Positions 1 through 13,186 of a stretch of DNA of 64,000 nt are shown here, piece by piece; the first letter of the stretch is position 1; each line of letters opens with the position of its first letter. A program made the position numbers and the translations under genes. The DNA is from Lycorma delicatula (lineage: Eukaryota > Arthropoda > Insecta > Hemiptera > Fulgoridae): assembly GCF_047948215.1 (NCBI RefSeq), contig NC_134455.1, forward strand, positions 322,206,147 through 322,270,146, given 5' to 3'. The notes under the pieces are model-generated. The model had not been told where the DNA came from. It did not search any database and saw only the letters and a program-made list of their open reading frames with translations.

Positions 1-483
1 TTGTATGTACCAACAAGAAACATAACTGAACAGTTTCTTGAATACAAGTAATATATATATATACATACACAGACAAAACAAGAGAATGAGAGAGAGAGGG
101 AGAGAGAAAGACTGGTGTTGATTAGAGTTAAAATGTTTCCAACATTTTAGAAAAAGTTTTATCGAGATTATAATGAAATGCTAAAACTAACTGAATTAAT
201 GGCTATTATTAGTAGAAGTAAACAGCTGATCTATTTCCTTTTTTATAATATTATTACGTACTTAACCTGTATTAATGATTGTTGTAAGCCTTCTGTTATT
301 AGAAACAAGCCGATTATGAGGGACAAAACATAAATTGGACTTTTGAATACATTTTTAATGATTCTAGATCAAATTATTTCTGAGAATGCTTTTTTTATTT
401 TTTTATTTCATTTGTACAAAATATATATTAATATTAATTAATATTTTTTTATAATTGAGTTAATTTTTTTTTTTAATCTCCGG
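1..483. other. AT-rich noncoding DNA with microsatellites
   Basis: No coding region is visible. There is a short TA run near 49-62, an imperfect (GA)n tract around 87-109, and long A and T runs around 390-475. Nothing else is recognisable. Confidence 0.6.
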
Positions 484-551
484 GTCCACCATTAGGTCCA
501 CCATTGCTTCAGAGGATGAGATGAATGATTTTTAGCGTGTGTGAAAACGCC
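484..551 (-). repeat. SINE-B tail fragment
   Basis: On the minus strand this matches the body and tail of the tRNA-derived SINE called SINE-B here (better copy at 55789-55950). The shared order is a GCCATGCCTGA-like junction, then the segment around 'AGCGT..GAAAA', then the tail with 'CATCTCATCCTCTGAAGCAATG'-like spacing. The tRNA-like head is missing, so it is a truncated copy. The match is seen by comparing copies inside the window. Confidence 0.6.
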
Positions 552-569
552 ATGCCTGAACAAAAAAAA

Positions 570-627
570 AATATATATATATATATATATATTTGAAATA
601 TTCTATATATATATATATATATATATA
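570..627. repeat. (TA)n microsatellite, two blocks
   Basis: Two uninterrupted TA runs at 570-593 and 604-627 are separated by a short AT-rich spacer. They directly follow a run of A bases at the truncated end of the SINE-B fragment, which may have seeded the repeat. Confidence 0.85.
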
Positions 628-639
628 AAGTTTTACACG

Positions 640-3600
640 AAAAAGCATTAAAAAAAATCCGGAAAATGAACAATTAATCACAAGCTAAATGATACGCGTC
701 AGTTCAATTAATAAATAGTGATATATAATCTAAACATTTCTAATTAAAATCGAATTTAAAAATAAATAAAATTCTAATAAAATCGAACGAATTGTAAAAT
801 AATTTTAATATAAATAAGTCTTATATAAATACAAATTTTTCTGATTAACAGAAAAGAAAACAAACTTCACACTTATCAACGTAAAAACCAAATATTATTA
901 TTTACAATCAAATTATATAAATAGTAGTGTTTTTTAAAAACCACTTTTTGTACAAGATTTAATTAATTAAACCTACTCAAAAAAATGATGTTTAAGAGAT
1001 ACCTCTTTTTAACTATTATTATTATTAAATTCTTTGCAAGACAATTTTAAATTTAACTGTTTATGATGATGTATAAATAAAAATAGGCAGAGAAGAAAAT
1101 CAGTTTTTCCACAATCTTTGCCTCTTGTTTCAGATAAATACGACGAAATCAACATAATACATTTCAGGTCAGTGAAAATCATTCTGATAATGTTCTATAG
1201 AAAGCTAAATAAAGCATGCATAAAAATTATATATATTAAAACTTTATATCGATCGCTGAAGGTTCAATTACAATGATCTGTCAAAATGTTTTAAAAAATT
1301 CCATTAAAATATTTATTATTATAATTCAATAAACCAATAAGTAGATAAATACCGATTTGTAGAGCGAGAACGATATTTTTTCGAGTTTATTCTCCGAGCA
1401 AGGACAAACAATAACATACAAATTTAATTAATTTTCTAAGCATGTTATGAACTTTATTAATTTAATTAAGAGTTATGAAAACACCAGCGAATCGCCGGAT
1501 GAAAAATAATTATTATAGAGGTATAGATCACTATTTCAAACGTGTAATCGTAATTTGAAGGTTTCTGTATTGAGTCCAAAAGTCAAAAAAGGAATAAATC
1601 AACATCTGTACGCTAAATGGTGTGTAGTGTTAATACAAAGTTCAATCGCGGTCTAGCGGCAGGCGGACGGACATTTGAACTTTCGTCTCCATAAATTTAA
1701 CTAAACGGAAAAAAGCATACCTTATTTTATGTAAATATTTACTAAATCTTTTCAAGCGCCGTTAAAAATTAGACGGTCACATAAAACTCACTTTCTCGTA
1801 GGTGTAGTTAAAACAAAAATAATCCAAAACAAAAATAAATAGTAAACGTAACAGATTATTTATTCACAATATTTTTGTGCAGATACAGAAAATTAAATCA
1901 ACCAAACTACGAACTTTCGGTGCGATCTAACGAAAAACAATGTGAAACAAAATTTGTGCAATTTACTATCAAAAAAATTGTAAATAGATTAGGAAAAAGA
2001 AGCAATTTCGAACGAAAGGTAATTCAAACTTATTGATTATTGCATATTGAAGGGATAGAACAAGCGTTTAAGCCTAATAAATAATGGTACGGGAAGATAA
2101 AACAAAATATTTGCTACCGTTTGAAAGGAAAATTATGTTTTTTCATCAGGAAATTTAATATCAGGACCGAATTTTGGAAAAGCATAATACCGAGAAAAAC
2201 GAATTGGTTTGTTTGACGAGACAAAAAATTGCGAAAAAATCAAATTGTCGGTTTACATAATTATATGGCAAAATTCATATTTGACCACAATAACGGTCGC
2301 CAAACTAAATATTTTGTCGGAGTTATATATTTTACTGTACTCTATACGTTAGTACGTATACCACTGTATACTACCATGTACATATTATCACTTTCTAAAT
2401 AAATCTCCAATTAATTCTCTGGCCCTTAAAATGAGTAATCGAGCAATTTTACGGCATAAAATAATCGGTTTGTTTTTAATAAATAACCCTGTCGTAGTTA
2501 ATTACTAGAAATAAACTAATTATTCTTTTATAATACTTAAAGGAACGTATGAAATTTATTTACTTCACTCTTGCACCGTATCTTTTAATTTACAATACTT
2601 AAATAAACCCTGATGATATTACATCATCGATTTAATCAGTTAATCGTCATTATATAAAAAATAATTTTTAACAATCGTATTCAGGAGTAGTAAAATTTTT
2701 AACTCGCGAAAAAATAATTATATTTTACGCAAACTAACACATAACCGTTGTAGAAACAGATCGGTCAGAGACGAACGTAAGTAACGTCAAGAGAAACTGA
2801 ACGGACGACAGAAACTAAAAAAAAAAGCTTTGTCAGCGGTAGGTTTAGAATATACGTATGGTATTGACGGAGCAGAATCGATCATTAATAAAATCACAAT
2901 GACAATATAATGCGACTACAAACCAACACCCTCAACGTAAACACCCCGACTTCATATGAACGGAATGTAATCGTCAAGTAATATGCGCATGATCGTTATT
3001 AAGTATTATTAGAGCTGAAAGCTTTACAATATTCATTGTAACTTTCATTGTAAATTTCCAGTTTAAATTTTAAATATCTTAACGATTTAACATTTAATAG
3101 TATAAAAAAGTAAATAACACAAAAATATTCCTCTGTGAAATTCAAAGAAAGTTCACAAACTATGTTTCATGGTTTCAGTTGTTTTTTAGACTTATGGAGA
3201 AACGGTTAAAAAATAATCATGATATTGGATTTTGCATTAGGAATTCGTAAACTTTTTTAAAAATTCTCTATCTAAACCGTCACGGTTACCTAAACAGAAA
3301 AAAGTAAAACAAAAATTGACTAAGTTAAATTTAACGATAAAAAAGAAAATAATAAGCGAAAAACTGATATTTTAAAGCCTAAAGTAATACGGGTAGTATT
3401 TTAACCTGATAATACCAACTCTATTTTCAAGGTAAAAGATAATATAAAAAAGGATTGATTTTATTAACGCATTTTTATTGACATTTTGTTACTACCACCT
3501 ACCAAATTTTTTAAATTATTTTTCCAATTTACACATGTCATAAAATATTGGTGTGAAATTTTATTTTATAATTTTGAATAATTGACAATATCTTTTTCAA

Positions 3601-4243
3601 TATTATCAAAGTCAAGTTAAGAATATTATTGTTTTGTTTACATGTGTGTGCGTAGAAGCGCAGATCCGATGAATATATTCAGGGTATTTTTGCTTATTTA
3701 ATGAACTAAGCAAGATTGTTTCTTGAATATGAAGGAGGAATACAAAACATAGGGTCACAAAAATGAGTCTTTATAATTCTTTTTTTGTAGTAGTTTTTTC
3801 CCTTCAAAATTTAAAAGTAAAAATGAGACAAGCGAGATTCTTTACAAAAATCTGATTGTTTTGTGTAATTTCTTTTGAAATTAAGGCAACTGATCTAATA
3901 TTAAATTTAATCACCTGCCTTATATGAGGTAACATTACCTTTGTTTCAGTCTTTATTCCAAATTGAACTAACGCCAGTAATGAATCCATTGCATGCAAGC
4001 TTACTGTGAACTCGTTCCTAATTTCAGCCTGAAGAACAATACTATCTATGAATCTTAGCACTTTTTTACGACCTTCGATTCTTACTCCGGCCTAGAAGAT
4101 TTCTCTCAGTGTCATTATTGTATTATCTTTGTAGAAATAAAAAGAGTCCACAAATATCGACAATCTTGTAAAAAAGTAACATCGTTTCTTTATCCGTTTT
4201 GCATTCCTCCTGCATTTCCTAGTCTTCTACTTTTTATATAAGC
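640..4243. other. Anonymous AT-rich DNA
   Basis: I see no gene, RNA or transposon that I can support. Short open frames here have no recognisable motif and are what AT-rich DNA gives by chance. A GTAAGT-like sequence near 2780 is isolated and is not taken as a donor site. Confidence 0.5.
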
Positions 4244-4256
4244 TAATTCTTATTAC

Positions 4257-4547
4257 ATTTTTCCTGTTCATCCTCCGGCAATCACAGTCATGTATTACTT
4301 TAAAGGGTGAATGAGGATAGATATGAATGACTGTAAGTGAAGTGTAGTCTTGTACAGTCTCAGGTCGACCATTTCTGAGATGTGTGGTTAATCGAAACCC
4401 GTCCACCAAAGAACACCGGTATCCACGATTTAGTATTCAAACCCGTTTAAAAGTAACTGCCTTTACTAGGATTTGAACGTCGAAACTCTCAACTTCGAAA
4501 TCAGCTGATTTTCGAAGACGCGTTCACCACTAGACCGAGCCGGTGGG
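4257..4547 (-). repeat. SINE-A, near full-length copy with target-site duplication
   Basis: A tRNA-derived SINE read on the minus strand. The 5' end at 4547 has the tRNA-like head 'CCGGCTCGGTCTAGTGGT'. A box-B-like segment follows, then the body shared with copies at 11730, 31187 and 52156 ('GATACCGGTGTTCTTTGGTG' and the 'GACTGTACAAGACTACACTTC'-type block). It is flanked by a perfect 13-bp direct repeat, TAATTCTTATTAC, at 4244-4256 and 4548-4560, which is the target-site duplication of LINE-mediated insertion. SINEs make no protein; they are transcribed by RNA polymerase III and copied by a partner LINE. The partner is not identified here. Confidence 0.85.
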
Positions 4548-4560
4548 TAATTCTTATTAC

Positions 4561-4920
4561 TTGATTTTCTTTAACTCACAATGTTTTTTTTCATGTTTGC
4601 CCGGAAATCTTGTATCCTTAATTTAATCTTGCATCTTTATCGTTAAAGACATTCCTGACATTGCCGATTGGTGAAATTTTGCACAGTTACTACAGTCGGG
4701 TGGCAATGCAATATTTCATCATTACTACATCCCCCCGTACGGGGGTAAATTAAAGGGTGCGGGTGTAAAAAATTGAAAAATCTGCAAAACGGCTATGCAG
4801 GGTTTTTATAGTCGCAGATGACAAATCCGATGACCAAAGCCGTTTGACATAAAAAAACGACAAAAACTTGGTACGGAAGTTTTTGTTGCTTCAAGTTTGA
4901 TATTTCTTCATCACCCATGT

Positions 4921-4962
<42 letters not shown>

Positions 4963-5395
4963 ACAGATGATTTTTGGCAGGCAGTATGCTGAGATACAGC
5001 TCCTTCATTAATAATTTAATTAAATAAATGAAATAAAAACTTGACAATTTAAACGTCTTAGATGTTTACACATAGTACTTCTGTACAATGGCTTTATCTT
5101 AGGCTTTATCTTTATCTTTATAGATAAAGGCTTTGCTATCTATATCTGAAAACTGAGCAGTGCCGGTGATAGGATGGTTTAAAGCTCTCAGTGACAGACA
5201 ATGAATACAACTCAAAAGCAACTGTCCTTATCAGTTACGGCAGATAGGAAAGCTTTAGTTACGAACCCGAGGCGGGCTCTGTTCTGTGTGAGTTACGAGT
5301 ATCAGCCCAAATTTATTTGTTTATTTATTCTCACTATAGTAACTGTAGGCCAAACCCAATTACTACTGTCCTACCCCATCTTTTTTTTTTATGAA
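4561..5395. other. Anonymous DNA with a GC palindrome and (TA)n
   Basis: Contains a perfect 14-bp palindrome CCCCCGTACGGGGG at 4732-4745, unusual in this AT-rich setting, and a long TA microsatellite at 4924-4958. No coding signal is supported. Confidence 0.6.
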
Positions 5396-6560
5396 AAATG
5401 AATTTGGTACCTTGTGAAAAGGCCAAACAGGTTTTAAACCCAGAACCTTTGGTATAAGAGGTTCCACAAGACCATATTGTAAGTGAAATCTCTGCTTCTC
5501 GCTGGCATCGGATCAGACTTGGGACACTCACGCTGACGAAAATGTAGTAAATTGCCTGCTTTCTTAAAAATCTGGAAAAAGTGAGTTCTAACGGTAGTGC
5601 TAGCATTACCCTGTGGAAGATGCTAATCGCGCTATGCGAATGAATTCAAGATTGTAATAAGGTTAGCTTGCGGCACATGACTAAGTTAGGTAGATGTGGG
5701 TCAGTCGTCAATCGAATGCTGTACTACCGAACGGGGAAACTCGCAAAAGTTACGAGTAGTACGGTATCTATCTTTACCCTAATTATTGGGTAAAGCTTTG
5801 AGTAGTGCAGCTTCCATCTTTTAATCGAGTCTTTTGTCAATTATACTACGGACTAATTTGGACGAAAGACATCAAACCAACATTACACTTTTTGCATTTA
5901 CTTAGGCTATTTCTTTGAAATTGAACTGTTGACGCTCTATGAAATCAGAGTCATTCCCCCAACTTTATATGCGGCTTGTTCAGTCCTACTTCTCTAAACA
6001 GCATAACGATACTGATATTTATCATCTATTCTTACTACACTAATTTTATCTAATTTTTTTTTTACATTAGATTCTGATCTTCTTGTTAAATTACCGCCAG
6101 TTGTTCTTCATTTTCAAAGATCTCAGAAAATCGTTCTGCTGTATAATACTACGCTTACTTCAATCTGTTAGCTTTACCTTAATTCCATAACAGCAGTCTT
6201 TCATTTACAGCTTCGATTTGATTAATCAATTCACCTGATATTATAGAAGTCTACGGATATCGGATGTTTAGTTCAGGCGTCTTGACTCTGTACTTTTGGT
6301 AACTACGTCCCTTGACCGGGTAATGAGTGTATCTGTTATTTAATCCACGACCAAAGCCTGTTATAATGCGAATTTCAGAGCTTATTATCAATTTAAACTC
6401 ACTATCAGAATGGCGGTCGGAATCAGCATCGAGGAATCGTTAGCATTAAGATAATTAGCTGTATCTTCCGTCTGAATTAGCTGTCAGACGGACTTGGAAC
6501 TATCGATTTCCCGTACAGAAAGGCTAGCGCCATCTGCGGTACTCTTGGATACACAATACA
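5396..6560. other. GC-richer block, probably an old transposable element
   Basis: Base composition is visibly richer in G and C than the flanks over about 1.1 kb, as seen elsewhere in the window where decayed elements lie. Both strands carry many stops and I cannot match any fragment to a named family. It is recorded as a likely but unidentified element. Confidence 0.3.
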
Positions 6561-7152
6561 GCACAAAAAGAAAATTTCATTGAGCTTCCAGCTTAGAGAT
6601 CTAATATCAACAAATCACGAAAGCTAGGCGGTAATGCTGGACTTAAAAGGTAACCGTTGATTTACGCGATTTTACACAGATTTGAGGAGTTATGTATTTA
6701 CATCAAGACTTAATAAACACGCGAATAGATGTATTTAAATAGAAAAGACCTAACATAAATGCACAATTCTGATAGTAACACATTTATGTAACAATAACTT
6801 TACCGTATTTCATCTTATGCTTTTTGCGTTCCACAGTTATCTTACATCCATTTTTTCATACACTCGTCATCCATAGTTTTTTTTGCTGACTTGCTACATT
6901 AATACATAGTACCTCTCTAAGATTATTAATTTTTTTTTAGCTTATCCAATAATTTTCTACAGTACGGTACACTTGCAGTAATAACTTAATGCTACTATTT
7001 TTTTTAGCGCGTAATATATCTTTTTTGTTCCCATATTTTCTCTCAAAAATAATTTATAAAGATTACTTATACGTAAACCTAAAAGGTAAAAAATGATCTA
7101 TTTAGAAACATTAAAATAATATTTGAGCATTTGTAGTTATACAAATTATCAG

Positions 7153-7226
7153 GACCGACATATTTACTCATGAAAGATCTTCAAGAGCGGTAGAGGATCC
7201 ACTAAATTGCGAAACATCGGTAGAAG
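7153..7226 (+). other. Weak candidate coding exon, 74 nt
   Basis: A segment of about 42% GC lies in AT-rich DNA between an AG at 7151-7152 and a GTGAGC at 7227. One frame is open throughout (1 nt + 24 codons + 1 nt), reading THERSSRAVEDPLNCETSVE at its end; the other two frames have stops. The polypyrimidine tract before the acceptor is poor. No family is recognised and chance is a real alternative. Confidence 0.25.
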
Positions 7227-8391
7227 GTGAGCTATTTTGTTTATCTACATTTTTTTTTTTTAATGAGAATACAAGTTTTTATTCTAAGATAACTCAGCAG
7301 TTATATTCTTCAATTACTAATTCTTTAAGTTCAAAAAAAAAGGAAATATGCTTTCAACACAGTCCATTTAGTCTTTTCTTATACATCTAAAGAACACAAA
7401 ATTAATTTTTGGTAGAACGCTTTTAAATGAATATCTCTTTACAATATATTTTCGAACAAGTTACAAATGTAGAGAATTAATTTACATGAGAATCGTAGGG
7501 AATATTAGATTACAATGAATCAATCGCGATCATTCTTGCCTAACTCAATGAATCGATACGGACTAAAAATGAAGCTTTGCAATCATCAAAGCTTCAGTTT
7601 CTACACAATTCATTAAGCTATGACCTAATGAAAAACAAAAAAGGGAGTACGTACTGCTTCAAAAAGAAATTTTGATAAAAATCTAAACTACATAAACTTA
7701 ATATGCTTTATTTAACTTAATAAATTTATTTCAATATATTAATTTATCTCTAAAATACCATAATCAAATTCATGTTATAAAGATTCGAACAATATCATTC
7801 TTTCAGTTTAATATTCATCACAACAAAAATTGTGCTACAAAAAAAAGAAAAAAAACAGATGAAAAATTACAAAATTAATTGAAACTTTAAAAGCTAGTTG
7901 TGAAATATTGCCAGATAATAAAGGATATGCTTTAATAAATAGATAAAATGTTTATCCCGGCTATTTTTTTATTTTTATAGATGTTACTGTTAAAAAAATA
8001 CTACTAAATACCGTAATCTTTTGCCTTTCCAACCAGCAATACTTAAACTTAATATTACAAAATATATATAAGTCAGTTTGCAGTTTATCGTTTTTAAGCA
8101 GATAGATCGTAAATTTGTATCTCACCGATGTTTTATTTTTTCGTACGGTTTTTTCTTTTTGATAAAGATACAGTAAGAAATACAGTGAAACAATGAAGGA
8201 GTAGTCCGTTATTTTGTACCGTTCGTTAGACACATTTTCTGTTGGGTTTCATTTACTCGAACAGTAGCATTTATGGAAAATTAATTTCAACCTTAACTCT
8301 TAACCTTGATTAAAAAAGTAGATTCTACTTTTTGAACTGTTACACGTTCTTTTAATCCAGAAATCGTTAAAGAAGCGTCTATTATTTATAG

Positions 8392-8453
8392 ATGCCGTGA
8401 AAGTTTTAAAATCTGAACGAAATGGAGAGATACGCCTAACGGAGTTTCCTTAG
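8392..8453 (+). other. Weak candidate terminal exon
   Basis: After an AG at 8390-8391 the sequence begins with 2 nt, then 19 open codons (AVKVLKSERNGEIRLTEFP) and TAG at 8451-8453. The 2-nt start fits the 1-nt overhang left by the candidate exon at 7153-7226. This is inference from phase alone. The acceptor lacks a strong pyrimidine tract and the peptide is unknown. Confidence 0.2.
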
Positions 8454-11400
8454 TGGAACAGCTCCTGGAAACAAAAATATCGCCAGGTCCCGAATATAAA
8501 GTTAGCTGACTTTAACGTACGACTATCGTTAAGCAGCAGTGCAACATTCTAGAACACAAAATACGATAAGTTCACTATATATAGGATAAAGGGAACTAAA
8601 AGATGCATATTTACACACAAATGCTAATTTTTATCTTAGACATAGGTCACAAACACGCAAATAAATTAGCTCTTTAAAACGCGAATAAAAAACTGCTAAA
8701 TGACTCGGCTAAATAAACAAAATATAAGTTAAAGGAAATAGTCTCTGTACAAAAAAAAACTAAACATATTAATAATAAATAGCTGTCAAAAAAAAAAGAA
8801 AAGGATAATCGGTGTATTAATTATAACAAATTTGCTGATAATTAGCGATGTGTCTAATCAGAAAAAGATAAATAATTATTATGATACTGCAATAATTACT
8901 TTTATTATTGTAAATTTTAAAATAGATTTTATTTTAAATCTAGTATTTAAAGGTCCTCAGATAATAACGCACTGAATAAAATAATAATAAAAATAAACAA
9001 CGAATAAAAAAACTTTCGACTCTGATAACGGTGAATCAACACTAAAAAACCGCCCTCACCATGCAGCAATGAAGATAAAAGTTATTTTTATAGATAGGTC
9101 TATGTCAAATAAGAATAGAATAGAAATAAGAGTCCTTTTTTAATATTTCTCTTTATTACATCGATCCGTGTTTATAAAGTATAAAAATGGCTAATGAGTG
9201 TAAAATAGATTGTATATAATTATTGTATAGACTGCAAATAATTATTCAAAATAGGTTGAACAAAAATTAAAATGTATAAAAAGCGTATTAAAGAAAACAC
9301 GACATGATCATCCGCATCGAAATAAAAATTGTTTTTATAAAGTCGCAATTACACTAATCGATAGAACAGAAACAAACGTATTGAGAAACGAAAGGATCAA
9401 ATACGAACAAATAGGTGTCTTCGATGTAATAACGTGTCTTCAAACAGAAACGTGAACGCGAACTACAAAAAATAACAAAAGTCAGGTACACATTAAATAT
9501 AGAATACACAAATATCGACCGTCCAACACTAACGAATAATATCTGTGTACGCGTCGAATACGAACAATTATACAACCAAGAAGAGAGTCAAAAATTCTAT
9601 CCGTAAACGGTAAGCACATTACGAATTACATGAGGATCGATTGACGACATACTTTATTCCATTCCTTAAAAAAAATAAAATAGTTATATATTTCAGACAT
9701 TTAGACCGCAACCGATAAAATTACGGTATAGTTTTTAATCGTTATTACTTGTCGATATTAATCTAGAAAAGTAATTAGTTATACGTATATAGTTTTACTT
9801 TCCGGCTTAGTTCTGTTACTGCTATTATAATAAAGCGTGTTATAATAAGGGAGTAATACGGAATAAAGTATATAATCAATATAATATCAGTATATAATAT
9901 CAATCCAAAATTTCGATATCGGAGTTTTTTGCGAATCTTTCAATGACCTTCATAGTCCAAAAACGTAAAAAAAAACCTTAGAAATTTCGCGAAGGTACTT
10001 GTTCATGTGTTACCTGTATTTTTTATTAATATTTCCGAACTGGCTAAACATAAATTCTTCGAAAGAAGCTCAAAAATGTCTATATATGGAGCATTGATAG
10101 CATTAAACTTTGAACAAAATAATAAAGGGGAGCGGGTAGTTTTCACCACTTTGAATTTTTTACTTTTTGTAGATTTTAAAAATCGAGCTCTACTACAATA
10201 AAAGCAACTGTACAATTTATAAAAGTAGTACAATTTATTAACTAATAAGCTTTTTTAAATTTACAAAGTTTATAAGTCGATCGGATTTAGGAATCAATAC
10301 CATTTCTAAACAATCTTTGATCCGTATCTCGAAAAAAAGTTGAAATTGGAAGAAATATTTGGCTACATATATCCCGGCTTTGGCCTGATTTCGACCCTGT
10401 TAAACAAGGAGGTATTATGGTACAGATAGTTTTCCTTCCAGGCGATAGCTATACAGAGTATCTTGGAAGATATTGGCCAAAATTAAAGTACTGATTCAGG
10501 ACATCGAAAAAAATTCATGTGGACAAATTTCCTATCTTCCTTCTTTCGGTCTGTCCGTCATTTTTTGTTTTTTATATAACATTTTATGTCTTAAGAACGC
10601 ATATTTTAATGAAATTTGGTGTGTATGTTAAATAAACATCTACAAAATAAATAAGTTTAAAAACTTTGCCTTTGGAAATTAAAAAATGAGGCCATTAAAA
10701 TATTTTTAATCATTTATAGTTCAGTAAATATTAGTTTTATCGAATTATGTTTAATTACAAAAAATGTTAAGCTCCCGTATCGACAAGCGAATAAGACGGT
10801 ACCCTTATTCTAAATTTAGTAAAACTTTGATGATACAAACGTGATTTGGTCAAAGTTAACTGAGACCCAAAATATTTTACCATCAATTTTGATTTTTTCT
10901 CAATTAAACTTTTAATATTGCATAAGTTTTAATGTAAAAACGTCGGTTGATCAAAGGAATCATATCGGACTCAAATTCTATTATCGAACATTTTGATCAT
11001 TTTCGTATTTGTATTCTAAATATTGCGTAATTAAGTCATTAATATCTAAAAACTGTACGGTGTATTTGAAACAAAAATCTATCAAGAGCAAAGCCGAGAA
11101 TTGTTTAGTAAGATTTGTTAATTTTCATTTCAAATCAATAATTGTTTAAAAATCAAATTCAATTTTCTTGAAACGATATTTTTAACCTATACCGAAAACG
11201 AATTTTGTAAGCAACAGGTATAGTCTATAAAACTATATGAAATTTAGAAAACTGATCGTATTTTATCATGGTTTTTGATTTACTAAACTTGAATTCTTTG
11301 TTCTGTAAATAACGGTGATTTGATACAAAATATGTTGCTTCGTACAAGGTAAACCGTACGTAAAATACTCATTAAATGTTTTTTTTGTTTTTTTTTTTAT

Positions 11401-11729
11401 TAATTTTTGTGTTAAAGTAAAAAGTAAATGATAAACCTAGAATAAACTTGAAAAATAGTTTGAGGTAAATGAAAATTGTATTACTTTTTATAAAATAATT
11501 TAAAATTCAATTATTTTTTCAGGTGACAATAAAAAATGCAGTTTACGAAAGCATACGGTAAAAAGTACTGAAAAATTTATTTCTATATATATAAATGTGT
11601 GTGTGGGGGATTCGTGTGCATATTTCCACCCAAATTAAACTGAAAAACCCTACTCAACATGTTACTTTTTTTTAGGTAATCTCTAATAATTCTTTAACAC
11701 TACCTTTAAAGAAGGTAGTCTTCCTTTAA

Positions 11730-11918
11730 AATTTGAATACTAAATCGTTGATACCGGTGTTCTTTGCTGGTTGGGTTTCAATTAACCACACATCTCAGGA
11801 ACGGTCGGATTGAGACTGTACAAGACTACACTTCGTCTACACTCATACATATCATCCTTATTCATCCTCTGAAGTAATACCTGAACGGTAGGCTAACAGA
11901 AAAAGAAAGAAAGAAAAA
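11730..11918 (+). repeat. SINE-A, 5'-truncated copy with target-site duplication
   Basis: Plus-strand copy of SINE-A lacking the tRNA-like head and ending in a GAAA-rich tail. It is flanked by a perfect 13-bp direct repeat AGTCTTCCTTTAA at 11717-11729 and 11919-11931. Truncation at the 5' end with an intact duplication indicates incomplete target-primed reverse transcription at insertion, not later decay. Confidence 0.85.
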
Positions 11919-12064
11919 AGTCTTCCTTTAAGAAATTTAAATCCACGGATAATTATTCGTAAAATACCAAGACAAGATTATCTTTTATATGATATATTGA
12001 ATTTATTTTTTAATATATTAGCATAATAACCCCTTTATGAAAAGTACACTTTTAAAACAAGTGT

Positions 12065-12393
12065 TTAAGCCCTACGATATAAGCAAAAATCCTCTCCGAT
12101 TTGAAAATACGATAACAGTTTCGAATACTTTGGTGAAGTTAGAGCTTAGGTCACAACAAAAGTTGTGACAGTCCAGTGGAAACCCGAAAATTTTAAGACG
12201 CATACAATTAAATGAGAGCGAAATTTCCTTACGTTTATTTGTAGAATAGAATAGACAGTTTTTATTCATACTACCTCATTGTATTCACATCGTATTCATA
12301 AATGACCAAGTATACAGTCATCATAACTCTAATTGGGTTTTCTAATAATATATCAACAATAAAACCTACAATTTACTTATTACTTAAAAAAGG
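12065..12393. repeat. 329-bp direct repeat, copy 1
   Basis: Nearly identical, with about eight differences by eye, to 13162-13490, in the same orientation and offset by 1097 bp. A perfect hairpin GTCACAAC-AAAA-GTTGTGAC (12150-12169) is present in both. The length and spacing would suit short LTRs, but no TG...CA ends, primer-binding site or gag/pol sequence is visible. It may be a segmental duplication. A 65-codon minus-strand open frame is shared by both copies but has no recognisable motif. Confidence 0.8.
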
Positions 12394-13161
12394 ACAATTA
12401 ATTATTTCACCCTGCCCTATATAATGTATAAGAATGCAATTTTTTTTAAATTTATATTCGCATGATACAGAAGGGGTAGAAGTTCAATTGCCGCTGCCCT
12501 TGATATAATTCTATTCAGTAAGGCTATGTAGGTTATCGATATGAACTGAAATACCGATGATGATACCTAAAAATAAAAAATAATTTTTACCAGTTCTTAT
12601 CAAGCATTGTTCGAATAAATTTACATCTAACGACATAAATTCCTTTAAAAATTACGTATTTATATAACGTTAACTACTGATCTAATGAAAGTGCAAAACT
12701 TATTTTTCAGAATAAATTTATTACTCCATTTCTTTATTAATAAAGTTTTATATGTTTTACAAGTTTATGTTGTCCATCACTAAGGACGACCATCTTTTAT
12801 TATCGATAGATATGGAGAACTAAAATGTATTTGATTTTCGCTGTCTGTTACAGACATATATTTTAATTAGAGCGATATAACACAAGTGAGCAGTTCTACA
12901 AGTATGAGGACTGATTTTCTGTATAAGAATGGCTGTTTGAATTTTTATACTGTTTTACGCGAATGTTATTAACAAACGTTCTACCTCATAGTACAGTTTC
13001 AACTTAACCGTTTAAATAGTAAGAGGTCTATACGATCATACTTGGCAATCGTCTCCACATTAACCGTTTTCATAGGGACAGCTGAATTTGGAGCGTTCCG
13101 AAAGAAATGTCGAGAGGCTGTAACGAGGGAGTCCCATCGCTTATATCTTTTTGCTTATATC
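12394..13161. other. Spacer between the two direct-repeat copies
   Basis: 768 bp with no recognisable gene. The last 130 bp (about 13021-13147) are GC-richer and the minus strand is open there for some 35 codons, but I cannot assign it. No retroviral-type motif is seen. Confidence 0.4.
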
Positions 13162-13186
13162 TTAAGCCCTAAGATATAAGCAAAAA
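13148..13186. repeat. Perfect 17-bp inverted repeat at the edge of repeat copy 2
   Basis: The arms 13148-13164 (TTTTTGCTTATATCTTA) and 13170-13186 are perfectly complementary around a 5-nt AGCCC loop. The right arm belongs to repeat copy 2. The left arm has no equivalent next to copy 1, so it arose after or during duplication. This fits a template-switch or snap-back repair event. Confidence 0.85.

Larger units (their letters stand above)
6561..11716. other. Anonymous AT-rich DNA
   Basis: No gene or element is supported apart from the two weak exon candidates listed separately. The stretch around 10000-10700 has a repeat-like feel, but I find no second copy in the window that would prove it. 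Confidence 0.4.

Noticed and set aside
2760..2790. GTAAGT-containing motif as a donor for a 5' noncoding exon
   Set aside because: Such hexamers are expected many times by chance in 64 kb. Nothing links it to the exon at 33843.
12072..12269. 65-codon minus-strand frame, repeated at 13169-13366
   Set aside because: Its conservation is explained by the recent 329-bp duplication, not by selection. The differences are too few to test coding constraint.
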